Of a stretch of 37,344 nucleotides of DNA, positions 1-8,687 are shown in pieces; positions within the stretch are counted from its first letter, which is position 1, and every line of letters starts with the position of its first letter. The notes beneath the pieces were generated by a model. That model worked only from the letters and a program-made list of their open reading frames with translations, was not told the DNA's origin and did no database searches. The position numbers and the translations under genes are program-made. Source of the DNA: Fontimicrobium_A sp034506455 (GTDB lineage Bacteria; Zhuqueibacterota; Zhuqueibacteria; Residuimicrobiales; Krinioviventaceae); the NCBI GenBank assembly GCA_034506455.1, contig JAPDPN010000015.1, positions 1 through 37,344 on the forward strand, read 5' to 3'.

Positions 1-889
1 GGTCGAGCCGGGTCAATTGACCATTAAGCGCTTTTCCAACGGCAATATCAAGATCAAGGTCGAAGAGAACGTTCGCAATGCCGACGTTTTCGTCATTCAG
101 ACGGCCTCCCAGCCGACCAACGAGCATCTGGTCGAGCTGCTCATTTTAATCGACGCGCTCAAATATGCGTCAGCCGGCAGAATTACTGCCGTCATGCCCA
201 ACTACTTTTACAGCCGTTCCGATAAAAAAGACGAGCCGCGCATCTCGATCACGGCAAGGCTGATCACCGATCTTTTAGAAACCGCCGGTGCGGACCGCAT
301 CTTGACCATGACTCTGCACTCGCCGCAAATCATGGGATTTCCCCGTATTCCCATCGATCAGTTGCTGGCCACGCCAATCCTCATTCGCCATTTTCGGCAA
401 ATGGATTTGCGGAACGCGGTTGTGGCGGCGCCCGACGTCGGCAGCGCCAAGGCTTCGCGCGTATTTGCCCGCGCCCTTGACCTGCAGATGGTCATCCTCG
501 ATAAAGAAAGACTCGGCGATCGCGAAGAAGTCGTCATGCTGAACGTCATCGGCGATCCCCGCAATAAAGACGTTTTACTCATCGATGATGAGATCCTTTC
601 CGGCGGCTCCATGCTCGAAGCGGCAAAAATATTGAAAGAACAGGGCGCCGCCAAAATCTGGGCATGTTGTACCCATGGTTTCTTTTCCAACGATGCGCTG
701 CAAAAATTCCAGGATTCCTGTATAGAACAGGTAGTGACGACCAACACTTTGCCGCAGCTGGAAGCCGAAAAGTATCCCAAATTAAAGGTGCTCTCCGTCG
801 GAAAACTGTTTGCCGATGCAATATGGGCCATTCACAAGGGTGAATCTGTAGGCGATTTGTTCGAAAAAGTATCCAAAGAGGAGCTCTGA
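1..889 (+). CDS. Divergent ribose-phosphate pyrophosphokinase (5' partial)
   Basis: PRPP synthetase homologue: this family transfers pyrophosphate from ATP to ribose 5-phosphate in the cytoplasm. The frame is open to the left edge (codons start at base 2), and the first visible residues already match the KRFSNGN region (family: RFsDGE), so the N-terminus lies outside the window. Seen in order: ADVFVIQ, a loop YFYSRSDKKDEPR (usual form YxRQDRKxxPR), TLHSPQIMGF (usual DLHxxQIQGF), DKERLGDREEV (usual DKRRxxxNxxEV) and a PRPP-binding motif VLLIDDEILSGGS. Several signature residues therefore differ from housekeeping Prs, including the Asp of DLH and the Gln of RQD. It could be a specialised paralogue acting on another sugar phosphate. 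It ends 5 nt before the GHMP kinase, so the two are probably co-transcribed. Family assignment is firm; substrate is not. Confidence 0.85.
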   Translation, partial: VEPGQLTIKRFSNGNIKIKVEENVRNADVFVIQTASQPTNEHLVELLILIDALKYASAGRITAVMPNYFYSRSDKKDEPRISITARLITDLLETAGADRILTMTLHSPQIMGFPRIPIDQLLATPILIRHFRQMDLRNAVVAAPDVGSAKASRVFARALDLQMVILDKERLGDREEVVMLNVIGDPRNKDVLLIDDEILSGGSMLEAAKILKEQGAAKIWACCTHGFFSNDALQKFQDSCIEQVVTTNTLPQLEAEKYPKLKVLSVGKLFADAIWAIHKGESVGDLFEKVSKEEL

Positions 890-894
890 TAACG

Positions 895-1983
895 ATGGAA
901 GAGGTTTACGATCTCTTTGTGCCGGGCAGGCTCTGTTTGTTCGGCGAGCATTCCGATTGGGCCGGCGGATACCGCCGCATCGATTCATCGATTACCAAAG
1001 GCTATTGTCTGCTGGTCGGCACAAATCAGGGCATTTATGCTCGAGTCAAGCGACATCCGTCGAAATTGATCATCACCACCACTCTGCCCGATGGTTCACA
1101 ACTTGGGCCGCACGAAATCGAGATGGTCCCGGAAAAGCTTCTTGCAATCGCCGAAGAAGGCGGATTTTACAGCTACACGGCCGGCGTTGCTTACTATATG
1201 CTTTGCCATTATAATGTGCAGGGATTGGAAATCGACAATTACAAAATGGATTTGCCGATTCGCAAAGGGCTTTCGTCCTCTGCAGCCAATAACGTCATGG
1301 TCGCGCGCGCTTTCAATCTTTTATACGATCTAAAATTGACCAAGCGCGGGGAGATGGAAATAGCCTATCAGGGAGAGATCCTGACTCCTTCGAGATGCGG
1401 ACGCATGGATCAGGCTTGCGCATACGGCAATACGCCTGTATTTATGACTTTTGACGGCGAGCGGATCGATATCGAGGAGCTGCACCCGGCAAAGGATCTC
1501 TATTTGGTCATTGCCGATTTAAAAGCCGGTAAAAATACGCAAAAAATTCTTGCCGACCTGAATGCGTGTTACCCAAGAAGCGGCGGTAAGATCGGCGAAG
1601 ACGTGCGGTACTATTTGGGTCCGGTCAATAAGGACATACTGGCGCGGGCGCGGGAGGCGATCAATGAAGGCGATGCGCGTAAAATCGGCGCCTTGATGAC
1701 CGAAGCACAACGCTTTTTTGATCACTTTATTGCGCCTGCATGCCCGACCGAGCTGTTATCGCCCAAACTTCACTTTGTGCTTTCCTCGCCGGATTTGAAA
1801 CCCTATATATGGGGAGGAAAAGGGGTCGGTTCACAAGGAGACGGCTGTGTCCAGTTCATAACCAAAGGCCCGGAAGAACAAAAAATCGTCATGAAAAAGT
1901 TGGAAGAGCTGAACACCGAGCCTTATCCGTTGACGATCCGCGCCGCTGCTAAAAAGCGTGAAGAAAACCAAAACGCAGAGTAA
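895..1983 (+). CDS. GHMP-family sugar/metabolite kinase
   Basis: A 362-residue kinase of the galactokinase/homoserine/mevalonate/phosphomevalonate superfamily, which phosphorylates a small-molecule hydroxyl with ATP. All three family motifs are visible: an N-terminal galactokinase-like GRLCLFGEHSDWAGG (about residues 11-25), the ATP-binding LPIRKGLSSSAA (about 118-129) and a C-terminal GGKGVGSQGDG glycine loop (about 305-315). The GRMDQ segment near residue 165 supplies the expected Asp of the active site. A GAGGAG ribosome-binding site sits 11 nt before the ATG. It lies between a PRPP-synthetase-like gene and a HAD sugar-phosphatase-like gene, which points to sugar 1-phosphate chemistry. I cannot name the substrate; galactose is possible, but the Ser-Asp-Trp in place of the usual Thr-Asp-Tyr argues against an orthodox GalK. 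Confidence 0.85.
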   Translation: MEEVYDLFVPGRLCLFGEHSDWAGGYRRIDSSITKGYCLLVGTNQGIYARVKRHPSKLIITTTLPDGSQLGPHEIEMVPEKLLAIAEEGGFYSYTAGVAYYMLCHYNVQGLEIDNYKMDLPIRKGLSSSAANNVMVARAFNLLYDLKLTKRGEMEIAYQGEILTPSRCGRMDQACAYGNTPVFMTFDGERIDIEELHPAKDLYLVIADLKAGKNTQKILADLNACYPRSGGKIGEDVRYYLGPVNKDILARAREAINEGDARKIGALMTEAQRFFDHFIAPACPTELLSPKLHFVLSSPDLKPYIWGGKGVGSQGDGCVQFITKGPEEQKIVMKKLEELNTEPYPLTIRAAAKKREENQNAE

Positions 1984-1987
1984 TTAT

Positions 1988-2590
1988 ATGGCCTATCGAA
2001 TGATTTTTTTCGACCTCGGCGGCGTTCTTGTTAACGTCGATGCGTCGTCATCTCTTGCACGACTCGGCGAGCTGAAAGGGTGGACGCTGGATGAAACGGT
2101 TTTCCATTGGAGCTTTTTCGAGCCCGTTACCCTGGCTTATGATGCAGGCAACTTGAATACAGTAGATTATCTCGAACAATTCAATGATTACTTCAAATTG
2201 CCTTTAGAACAGGCCGTCGAGCTGTTTACCGACATTTTTAGTTTGAACTTGGACACTATGCGTATTGCCGAGCGGCTCCGCAGCAATTATTTGCTGGGAA
2301 TCATCAGCAACACCAATCCGCTGCACTTTTATCGCATCATGAGCGATTTTTACGAGCTGCATATATTCCAGGAGCCTGTTACTTCATATTATGTGAAATC
2401 CTTAAAGCCGGACCGCAAAATTTACACGGAGGCCTGTCGGCGGTTTGGCTTGTCGCCCGAGGAATGCGTTTTTATTGATGATCGTCCCGAAAATATCCAG
2501 GCGGCACAAGAACTCGGCATGTATGGAATTCTTTATGAATCGCCTATGAAATTAATGGTCGATTTATACCGGGCTGACCTTAAATTTTAA
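1988..2590 (+). CDS. HAD-superfamily phosphatase (YihX-like)
   Basis: A 200-residue HAD hydrolase, subfamily IA type. Motif I is FFDLGGVLV with Asp9 as nucleophile; like E. coli YihX (an alpha-D-glucose-1-phosphatase) it has Gly where most HAD phosphatases have a second Asp. Motif II is IISNTN, motif III is the Lys of SLKPDRKIY, and motif IV is VFIDDRPENIQAA. The family removes phosphate from small sugar phosphates. I chose the ATG at 1988 because it lies 4 nt after the kinase stop and puts motif I at the usual distance; a GTG at 1958 would overlap the kinase by 26 nt. No strong ribosome-binding site precedes it, which suggests translational coupling to the kinase. Its substrate may be the product of that kinase or an intermediate shared with it; this is inference. 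Confidence 0.85.
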   Translation: MAYRMIFFDLGGVLVNVDASSSLARLGELKGWTLDETVFHWSFFEPVTLAYDAGNLNTVDYLEQFNDYFKLPLEQAVELFTDIFSLNLDTMRIAERLRSNYLLGIISNTNPLHFYRIMSDFYELHIFQEPVTSYYVKSLKPDRKIYTEACRRFGLSPEECVFIDDRPENIQAAQELGMYGILYESPMKLMVDLYRADLKF

Positions 2591-2609
2591 TGAATGTGGA
2601 GGAGAAACC

Positions 2610-3836
2610 ATGTCGCATTTAGCGATTCGCGGCGGCAAGCCGGTGCGCGAAAAACCGTTTCCCGTTTGGCCGGTGTGGGGAGATGAAGAGATAGAATATC
2701 TTACTCAAGTCGTCAAAAGCGGTAAATGGGGGAGTCTGCATGGAAAAAAGACGGCCGAATTCGAGCGCCGTTTCGCCGACTATCAGCAGGCCAAACACGG
2801 CATTTGCGTCAACAGCGGGACGACGGCTTTGCGCATCGCATGCACCGCGGCAGGTATCGATGTCGGCGATGAAGTTCTGGTTCCTGCCTATACCTTTATT
2901 GCCTCGGCTTCGGCTGTTGTCGAGACCGGTGCGATTCCGGTTTTTGTTGATATCGACCTGGATACGTTTAACATCGATTTGTCTTCTGCAGAATCGGTGC
3001 TGACTGAAAAAACAAAAGGCATTATGCCGGTTCATTTTGCCGGTCGCCCGGCCGATATGACCGAAGTGATGAATTTTGCCTCGCGACATGGATTGACGGT
3101 CATTGAAGATGCAGCACAAGCCTGGGGCGCAGAGTGGGAGGGAAGGCGCGTCGGAGCTATCGGCGCGGCAGGCTGCTTCAGCTTTCAGTCTTCAAAAAAC
3201 ATTAATGCCGGGGAAGGCGGCATCATCATTACCAACGATGATCTTGTGGCAAAAATGGCGCGTGCACATGCCAACTGCGGCAGAAGCGAAGACGGGTTAT
3301 GGTACGAACATTTTTATTTCGGCGGCAACTCGCGCATTACCGAGTTTCAATCTGCGGTACTTTTGGCGCAATTCGAACGCTATGATGAATTAAAAGAGAT
3401 CCGTCAAAATAACGTTGCTTATCTCAACAAACGACTTGGAGAAATTGAGGGCATTAAAACCCTTGCCGAAGATCCTCGTGTGACGTCGCATGCCTGTCAT
3501 TTGTATATCTTCCGGTATCAAAAGGAACATTTTGCCGGCAAGAGCAAAACGGCTTTCATTGAGGCAATGCGGAAAGAGGGCATTCCTGCCAGTCCCGGCT
3601 ATTCTTTGCCTCTTTATCGCCAGCCGGTATTTTTGAAAAAGGCGTTTGGGCCGCGCGGCAAGGCGATCGATCTGCCGGTCGATTACTCGCAGGTTGTCTG
3701 TCCGTCAGTCGAAAAAGCATGCTATGAGGAAGCAATTTGGCTGACGCAAAATGTGTTATTAGGCACGGAACAAGATATGGATTCCATCGTGGAAGCCATT
3801 ACTAAAATAAAACAATATGCGGAAGAACTCGAATAA
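2610..3836 (+). CDS. DegT/DnrJ/EryC1/StrS-family PLP aminotransferase
   Basis: A 408-residue fold-type I PLP enzyme; relatives transaminate nucleotide-linked or free keto sugars, and one branch makes AHBA. Visible landmarks are CVNSGTTAL for phosphate binding (about 66-74), PAYTFIASASA (about 92-102), IEDAAQAWGA with Asp167 contacting the pyridine nitrogen, and SFQSSKNINAGEGG with Lys196 as the Schiff-base lysine, so the catalytic residues are intact. The QSSKN..GEGG form resembles the AHBA-synthase/StsC-like branch more than the classic TKN..YGDGG sugar branch. A GGAGGAG ribosome-binding site lies just before the ATG. It follows the HAD gene by 19 nt and probably belongs to the same operon. 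The donor is probably glutamate or glutamine; the acceptor is unknown. Confidence 0.9.
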   Translation: MSHLAIRGGKPVREKPFPVWPVWGDEEIEYLTQVVKSGKWGSLHGKKTAEFERRFADYQQAKHGICVNSGTTALRIACTAAGIDVGDEVLVPAYTFIASASAVVETGAIPVFVDIDLDTFNIDLSSAESVLTEKTKGIMPVHFAGRPADMTEVMNFASRHGLTVIEDAAQAWGAEWEGRRVGAIGAAGCFSFQSSKNINAGEGGIIITNDDLVAKMARAHANCGRSEDGLWYEHFYFGGNSRITEFQSAVLLAQFERYDELKEIRQNNVAYLNKRLGEIEGIKTLAEDPRVTSHACHLYIFRYQKEHFAGKSKTAFIEAMRKEGIPASPGYSLPLYRQPVFLKKAFGPRGKAIDLPVDYSQVVCPSVEKACYEEAIWLTQNVLLGTEQDMDSIVEAITKIKQYAEELE

Positions 3837-3871
3837 TTAACAAATCGAATACGTAAGGAGGAGTTGTATTC

Positions 3872-4438
3872 ATGGCTGCAATTTCAGAATTTCGTCGCGG
3901 TATGGCGATACGCTTCAATAACGATGTGTGGATTATTACTGAATTTCAGCACATCACTCCGGGAAACTGGCGGGCAATGGTTCGAACCAAATTAAAGAAT
4001 GTCAAAACCGGACGCGTCATTGAAAATACGTTTCGGATGACGGATGAGATCGAAGAGGTTCGGTTGGAAAACAAGGATATGCAGTTTCTCTACAAGTCCG
4101 ACAACAACTTGTACCTGATGGACACCGAAACCTTTGATCAAATATTTATCCCCGAAGAGCTGTTGGGTGATCAGCTGAAATTCTTGAAAGAAGGGGAGAC
4201 GGTGACCGTATCCTTTATGGAAGATGTTCCCATCACCGCCGAGCTGCCCATGACGATCAATTTCAAGGTGATCGAGGCTGAGCCTGGAGTTCGAGGCGAT
4301 TCGGCCACCAATTTGATGAAGAATGCCGTTATCGAAACAGGCGCCAAAATTCAAGTCCCTTTGTTTGTTGAAGCCGGCGATATTATCAAGGTCGACGTGA
4401 GAAGCGGAAAATACTTGGAGCGCGTCAGTCGCGGCTGA
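3872..4438 (+). CDS. efp: Elongation factor P
   Basis: A 188-residue EF-P, which binds between the ribosomal P and E sites and relieves stalling at consecutive prolines. All three beta-barrel domains are present: KOW-like N-terminal domain, central OB domain (about 65-125) and C-terminal OB domain ending in the family hallmark GDIIKVDVRSGKYLERV. Length is normal. The domain-I tip loop reads TPG-Asn32-WRA, so the residue that is beta-lysylated or hydroxylated in E. coli (Lys34), or rhamnosylated in Pseudomonas (Arg32), is Asn here. I recall a similar TPGN loop in Chlorobi. No EpmA, EpmB or EarP gene is in the window. A strong AAGGAGGAG ribosome-binding site precedes the ATG. It is 35 nt after the aminotransferase gene and may be co-transcribed with it. 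Confidence 0.97.
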   Translation: MAAISEFRRGMAIRFNNDVWIITEFQHITPGNWRAMVRTKLKNVKTGRVIENTFRMTDEIEEVRLENKDMQFLYKSDNNLYLMDTETFDQIFIPEELLGDQLKFLKEGETVTVSFMEDVPITAELPMTINFKVIEAEPGVRGDSATNLMKNAVIETGAKIQVPLFVEAGDIIKVDVRSGKYLERVSRG

Positions 4439-4467
4439 GAAAAAACGCCGGCCGGCAAAAGAAAAAC

Positions 4468-4496
4468 TTGACTATTTTTAAAAAAAGGGATATATT
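4468..4496 (+). promoter_or_regulatory. Sigma70-type promoter of the tRNA-Ala gene
   Basis: TTGACT at 4468-4473 and TATATT at 4491-4496 are separated by exactly 17 nt, each matching the sigma70 consensus at five of six positions. Transcription would begin around 4503, about 12 nt before the mature tRNA 5' end. It falls immediately after the EF-P stop codon. Confidence 0.75.
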
Positions 4497-4514
4497 AAAA
4501 AACAACAAAAGGTT

Positions 4515-4587
<73 letters not shown>

Positions 4588-4588
4588 C

Positions 4589-4614
4589 AAAAGGCGTCCT
4601 TTCGGGCGCCTTTT
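4589..4614 (+). terminator. Intrinsic terminator after tRNA-Ala
   Basis: AAAAGGCG (4589-4596) pairs with CGCCTTTT (4607-4614), and inner TCC/GGG pairs extend the stem to 11 bp (one G-T) around a four-base TTTC loop. The 3' arm itself ends in TTTT. It starts one base after the tRNA discriminator base, so it closes a monocistronic tRNA transcript before leuS. Confidence 0.8.
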
Positions 4615-4691
4615 GCATTTAAGAACTCGACGGCTCTTTAGTCAGTATCCACGAAAACGGACAGAAAGCTAACGAGGAAAGAGAGTTAACT

Positions 4692-7142
4692 ATGATTCCT
4701 GCCTACGATCCTCGCAAAATCGAAGCAAAATGGCAAAAGATTTGGGAAGATACGCGTCTGTATAAAACCGATTTGAACAAGACCGAGAATAAACTATACG
4801 TTCTCGTCATGTTCATTTATCCTTCGGGAGATAAACTGCACATCGGTCATTGGTATAACTATGGACCGACGGACACTTGGGCCCGCTTTAAACGAATGCA
4901 GGGGTACAACGTTTTTGAGCCGATCGGTTATGATGCCTTTGGACTTCCGGCTGAAAATTATGCCATAAAGGCCGGCATTCATCCGGCCGTCAGTACGGCA
5001 AACAATATCAAGGTGATTCGCCAACAGCTGAAAGCCATCGGCGCCATGTATGATTGGGACTGTGAGATCGACACCAGCCAACCCGAGTATTATAAATGGA
5101 CGCAATGGTTTTTTCTGCAGTTATACAAAAAAGGGCTTGCGTATCGGAAGAAAGCTGCAGTAAACTGGTGTCCGAACTGCGGAACTGTTTTGGCGAATGA
5201 GCAGGTTATCGCCGGAAAATGCGAGCGATGTGAAAGCGAAGTCATACAGAAGGATCTTGAACAATGGTTTTTCAAGATCACCGACTATGCGGAGCGCCTG
5301 CTCGAAGGCCACAATCGCATTCAATGGCCGGAAAAAACAATCACCATGCAGAAAAATTGGATTGGCAAGAGCACCGGCGCAACTATAAAATTTCCTATCG
5401 AAAACAGCGACGAGGTCATTGAAGTTTTTACGACACGGCCGGATACGCTTTTCGGTGTCACCTATATGGTGCTGGCTCCGGAACATCCTTTGGTAGAAAA
5501 GCTGACGACGCCGGAGTGCAAAGCAGCGGTCGACGAATACATCCTTCAAACCCGTAAGACGCGCGAAATTGAACGTTTGTCGACGGAACGGGAAAAGACG
5601 GGAGTGTTTATCGGTGCTTATTGCAAAAATCCGGTTAACGGCGAACGTGTACCGATTTGGATTGCCGATTATGTGCTGCTGACTTATGGAACCGGCGCAG
5701 TAATGGCCGTGCCGGCGCATGATGAGAGGGATTTTCAATTTGCCCGCAAATATCATTTGCCGATTCGTAAAGTGATTCTTCAACCCGGAACCAATGCGGC
5801 TGACGAACTCGATAACGCTTATACTGAAGCGGGCATCATGATTAATTCGGGGCAGTTTACCGGTATGCCTTCCGAAGAGGGAAAACAAAAAATCGTCGAG
5901 TTCTTGAAAGAGAAAAAGTTAGGGGATTTTAGAGTCGCCTATAAGCTTCGGGACTGGCTTATTTCTCGGCAACGGTATTGGGGCGCCCCCATACCCATTA
6001 TTTACTGTGAAAAGTGCGGCGAAAAACCGGTACCGGAAGACCAACTGCCGGTCAAGCTGCCGGAAAATGTTGTTTTTACCGGCAAAGGCACCTCGCCGAT
6101 TGCCACCGCAGAAGATTTTGTCAATACTCAATGCCCTTACTGCGGCAGCAAAGCAAAGCGAGAAGTGGATACGATGGACACGTTTGTCTGCTCATCCTGG
6201 TACTATTTACGTTATCCAAATCCGCATCTGCAGGATCGAGCCTTTGATCCCGAACTGGTAAACAAATGGCTGCCGGTTGACCAATACGTCGGTGGTGCAG
6301 AGCACGCCGTCATGCATCTTTTGTATGCGCGGTTTTTCACCAAGGTTCTTTATGACCTCGGTCTCGTCAATTTTGATGAACCGTTCACGCGATTGGTACA
6401 TCAGGGAACCATTACCAACAACGGCGCCAAGATGTCCAAATCGCGCGGAAATGTGGTTAATCCGGATAAATTTGTCCAACAGTACGGCTCCGATACCTTT
6501 CGTATGTACATGATGTTCATGGGCTCGTACGAAGAAGGAGGCGACTGGAGCGACGAAGGGATCGGCGGCATTCATCGCTTTTTAAATCGTGTGTGGAGAC
6601 TCGTCCATACGATCATTAAAAATCGACCTCAAGGGGCCGAGGATAAGGAATATTCTAAACTATTGCGTCGTCAACATTATACCATAAAGCACTGCACTCA
6701 ATCTTTGGAAAACTTTCATTTTAATACGGCAATCAGTCGAATCATGGAGCTGGTCAATGAAATGTATCTTTACATTCAAAATGTACCGGTTAACGAGCAG
6801 AACAGAAAACTGTACGAAGAAACGCTGCCGACGCTTCTGCGACTGATTGCGCCGTTTTCGCCGCACATGGCGGAGGAATTGTGGGAGGCTGCCGGCAAAC
6901 CCTACAGCATTTTCAACGAAAAATGGCCGACTTTTGATGAAGAGCTATTAAAGAGTCAAGTTGTCAACTATGGCATTCAAGTCGACGGTAAGATTAGAGG
7001 ACAGATTGAAATAGATGCCGATGCGGATGATCAGGAGGTTATTTCTTCAGCCCGAGAAATCGTCAAAAAATATTTGGAAGGCAAAGAAATAAAGAAAGCT
7101 ATGGTCATCGGCAAAAAGCTGGTTGTTTTTGCTACCAAATAA
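4692..7142 (+). CDS. leuS: Leucyl-tRNA synthetase
   Basis: An 816-residue class I synthetase that charges tRNA-Leu in the cytoplasm. HIGH is at residues 50-53 (within PSGDKLHIGH) and KMSKS at 580-584. The region after HIGH reads HWYNYGPTDTWARFKRMQG rather than the more common HVRNYTIGD form, followed by the conserved DAFGLPAENYAIK. Two Cys clusters (CPNCG...CERC near residue 160-180, and CEKCG with QCPYCG near 445-485) are likely zinc sites. The CP1 editing domain is present, with the TTRPDT and GTGAVMAVPAHDERD motifs that hydrolyse mischarged tRNA. The C-terminal anticodon-binding region is complete. An AGGAAAGAG ribosome-binding site precedes the ATG. The gene stands alone after the tRNA terminator and converges with the TPR gene on the other strand. 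Confidence 0.98.
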   Translation: MIPAYDPRKIEAKWQKIWEDTRLYKTDLNKTENKLYVLVMFIYPSGDKLHIGHWYNYGPTDTWARFKRMQGYNVFEPIGYDAFGLPAENYAIKAGIHPAVSTANNIKVIRQQLKAIGAMYDWDCEIDTSQPEYYKWTQWFFLQLYKKGLAYRKKAAVNWCPNCGTVLANEQVIAGKCERCESEVIQKDLEQWFFKITDYAERLLEGHNRIQWPEKTITMQKNWIGKSTGATIKFPIENSDEVIEVFTTRPDTLFGVTYMVLAPEHPLVEKLTTPECKAAVDEYILQTRKTREIERLSTEREKTGVFIGAYCKNPVNGERVPIWIADYVLLTYGTGAVMAVPAHDERDFQFARKYHLPIRKVILQPGTNAADELDNAYTEAGIMINSGQFTGMPSEEGKQKIVEFLKEKKLGDFRVAYKLRDWLISRQRYWGAPIPIIYCEKCGEKPVPEDQLPVKLPENVVFTGKGTSPIATAEDFVNTQCPYCGSKAKREVDTMDTFVCSSWYYLRYPNPHLQDRAFDPELVNKWLPVDQYVGGAEHAVMHLLYARFFTKVLYDLGLVNFDEPFTRLVHQGTITNNGAKMSKSRGNVVNPDKFVQQYGSDTFRMYMMFMGSYEEGGDWSDEGIGGIHRFLNRVWRLVHTIIKNRPQGAEDKEYSKLLRRQHYTIKHCTQSLENFHFNTAISRIMELVNEMYLYIQNVPVNEQNRKLYEETLPTLLRLIAPFSPHMAEELWEAAGKPYSIFNEKWPTFDEELLKSQVVNYGIQVDGKIRGQIEIDADADDQEVISSAREIVKKYLEGKEIKKAMVIGKKLVVFATK

Positions 7143-7246
7143 ACGACATAAACGACAGGATGACAGGAAAAAGAGGGGGGAGTAATATCTTTGCAGCAAA
7201 AATGAAAACGGCGTTATAATTAGACATAACTTATATTATGCATGGT

Positions 7247-8632
7247 TTAGCCGATAATTTCGGTAATCAAAGCGCGTGCTTTTTCTTTCAATGGGGTCAC
7301 TTGAGGCGACCACAATATTTCCTCTAAATGCTGCCGCGCCGATTCTCTCTGACCGAGACGCAGCAACGCTTGAGCTAAATAATACCTCGCCTTTAAATTA
7401 TTGTGATTCTCACGCAGCGCCTCGTCGAACAAATGAATGCTTTCGACATATTTGCCTTCGTTAAATCTTGCGATACCCAAAATACTTAACGTCACGCTGT
7501 CCCGTTTTCCCAAGTCAATGGCCCGCTTGGCTGCTTTCCCGGCAGATTCCACCTCGCCGAAGGTATCGTAAATAATGGCCGCCTGCTTTTGCAGTCGACT
7601 TTTTGTCGGCGACAATTTGATGGATTTTTCGATAAACGAGACGGCTTCTTCCTTTTTGGCCAATCTTAAACAGCACACGGCTGCGCTTGCCAGTGCATGA
7701 TCATCATTGGGGACGCTTTTAAGATAAGAACGGTATTTTTCAAGAGCACCCGAAAAATCGTTGTTCAGCATGGCTTGTCGTGCCTGAATAAGCAGCTGGG
7801 CTTCTTCTTGATCGATCTTGGGTTCCTGCGGTACGGCGGATTTTGCTGCCGGCAGAGTTGCTAATGTTTCCTGTGCTAATTGGCCTAATCTTCCCGTGGG
7901 ATCCAGCTTGATGACTGCCTTGTAGTTCCTCACGGCATTTTCAAAATCCTCTAACTGCTCGTATGCCTTGGCAAGTCCAAAATAGGCTTTGGCGTCTTTC
8001 GGCGAAATGAGAACCGCCCTCTCGAACGCCTTGACGGCATCGGCATGTTTTTTTTGAAGATTGCTGACGGCGCCCAAATTAATCCAGCCCGGCAAATAAT
8101 CCGGCTTGAAAAGCAAGCCGATTTTGATATAATGCTCGGCCTGCTCGTATTGTTTTTGCTTGGAATAAAGACTTCCCAAAACAAACGCGGCACGATAGTA
8201 GATGGGACAATGATCGAGCGCTTCTTTTAAATGATTCAAACCTTTAACATATTGCTTGGTTTCGATGAGCGCCAGCCCTAAATTGTAATGCAGATCAGGG
8301 TCATGCGGATTTTCACTGACCGCTTTACGCCACAGTTCAGCCGCTTTTGGGAATTCTCTTTTTTTAGCTGCTTCGATGGCCTCCAGATGCCAGGCTTCGC
8401 TGTTTTCGGTTAGACCTTCCGTCGACCATTTGATTTCACCTTCCTCTTCATTAATACTCGCTTCAAAGCGAACGGCCGATCCTCGGAATTGTCTGTAAAT
8501 AAATGAGTTAATTCTATCCTCTCTTGTCAAATCTTCCTGCAGCGTCGGAAAAAAGTTCACCAACTGCTGAACGGAAAACTTGACTGAAATAATTTTCAAT
8601 TTTTCGTTTGCCATACTGTTTGTTGCCGTCAT
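7247..8632 (-). CDS. Tetratricopeptide-repeat protein
   Basis: A 461-residue protein with no signal peptide and an unclassified N-terminal ~90 residues, followed by two blocks of TPR helices (about 95-255 and 280-460). Typical TPR signatures are visible, for example DLHYNLGLALIETKQY, GWINLGAVSNLQKKHADA and AYFGLAKAYEQLEDFENA. TPRs are protein-interaction scaffolds; no catalytic motif is seen. It is the last gene of a - strand run, 55 nt after galE, and converges with leuS. No clear ribosome-binding site precedes the ATG at 8632, and a second ATG at 8614 is an equally possible start. Function is unknown. Confidence 0.85.
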   Translation of the reverse strand: MTATNSMANEKLKIISVKFSVQQLVNFFPTLQEDLTREDRINSFIYRQFRGSAVRFEASINEEEGEIKWSTEGLTENSEAWHLEAIEAAKKREFPKAAELWRKAVSENPHDPDLHYNLGLALIETKQYVKGLNHLKEALDHCPIYYRAAFVLGSLYSKQKQYEQAEHYIKIGLLFKPDYLPGWINLGAVSNLQKKHADAVKAFERAVLISPKDAKAYFGLAKAYEQLEDFENAVRNYKAVIKLDPTGRLGQLAQETLATLPAAKSAVPQEPKIDQEEAQLLIQARQAMLNNDFSGALEKYRSYLKSVPNDDHALASAAVCCLRLAKKEEAVSFIEKSIKLSPTKSRLQKQAAIIYDTFGEVESAGKAAKRAIDLGKRDSVTLSILGIARFNEGKYVESIHLFDEALRENHNNLKARYYLAQALLRLGQRESARQHLEEILWSPQVTPLKEKARALITEIIG

Positions 8633-8687
8633 TTTTTAAAGAACGTGAATATATTCTGCAAAAGTTTTGCCATGATTAAGGGAATTT

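Noticed and set aside
4447..4456. GCCGGCCGGC palindrome after efp as a terminator.
   Set aside because: It has no loop and no T run; the tRNA promoter follows at once, so a functional terminator cannot be supported.
7225..7240. CATAA...TTATG inverted repeat in the leuS/TPR convergent interval as a bidirectional terminator.
   Set aside because: Only 5 bp of A/T-rich pairing and no T run in either direction.
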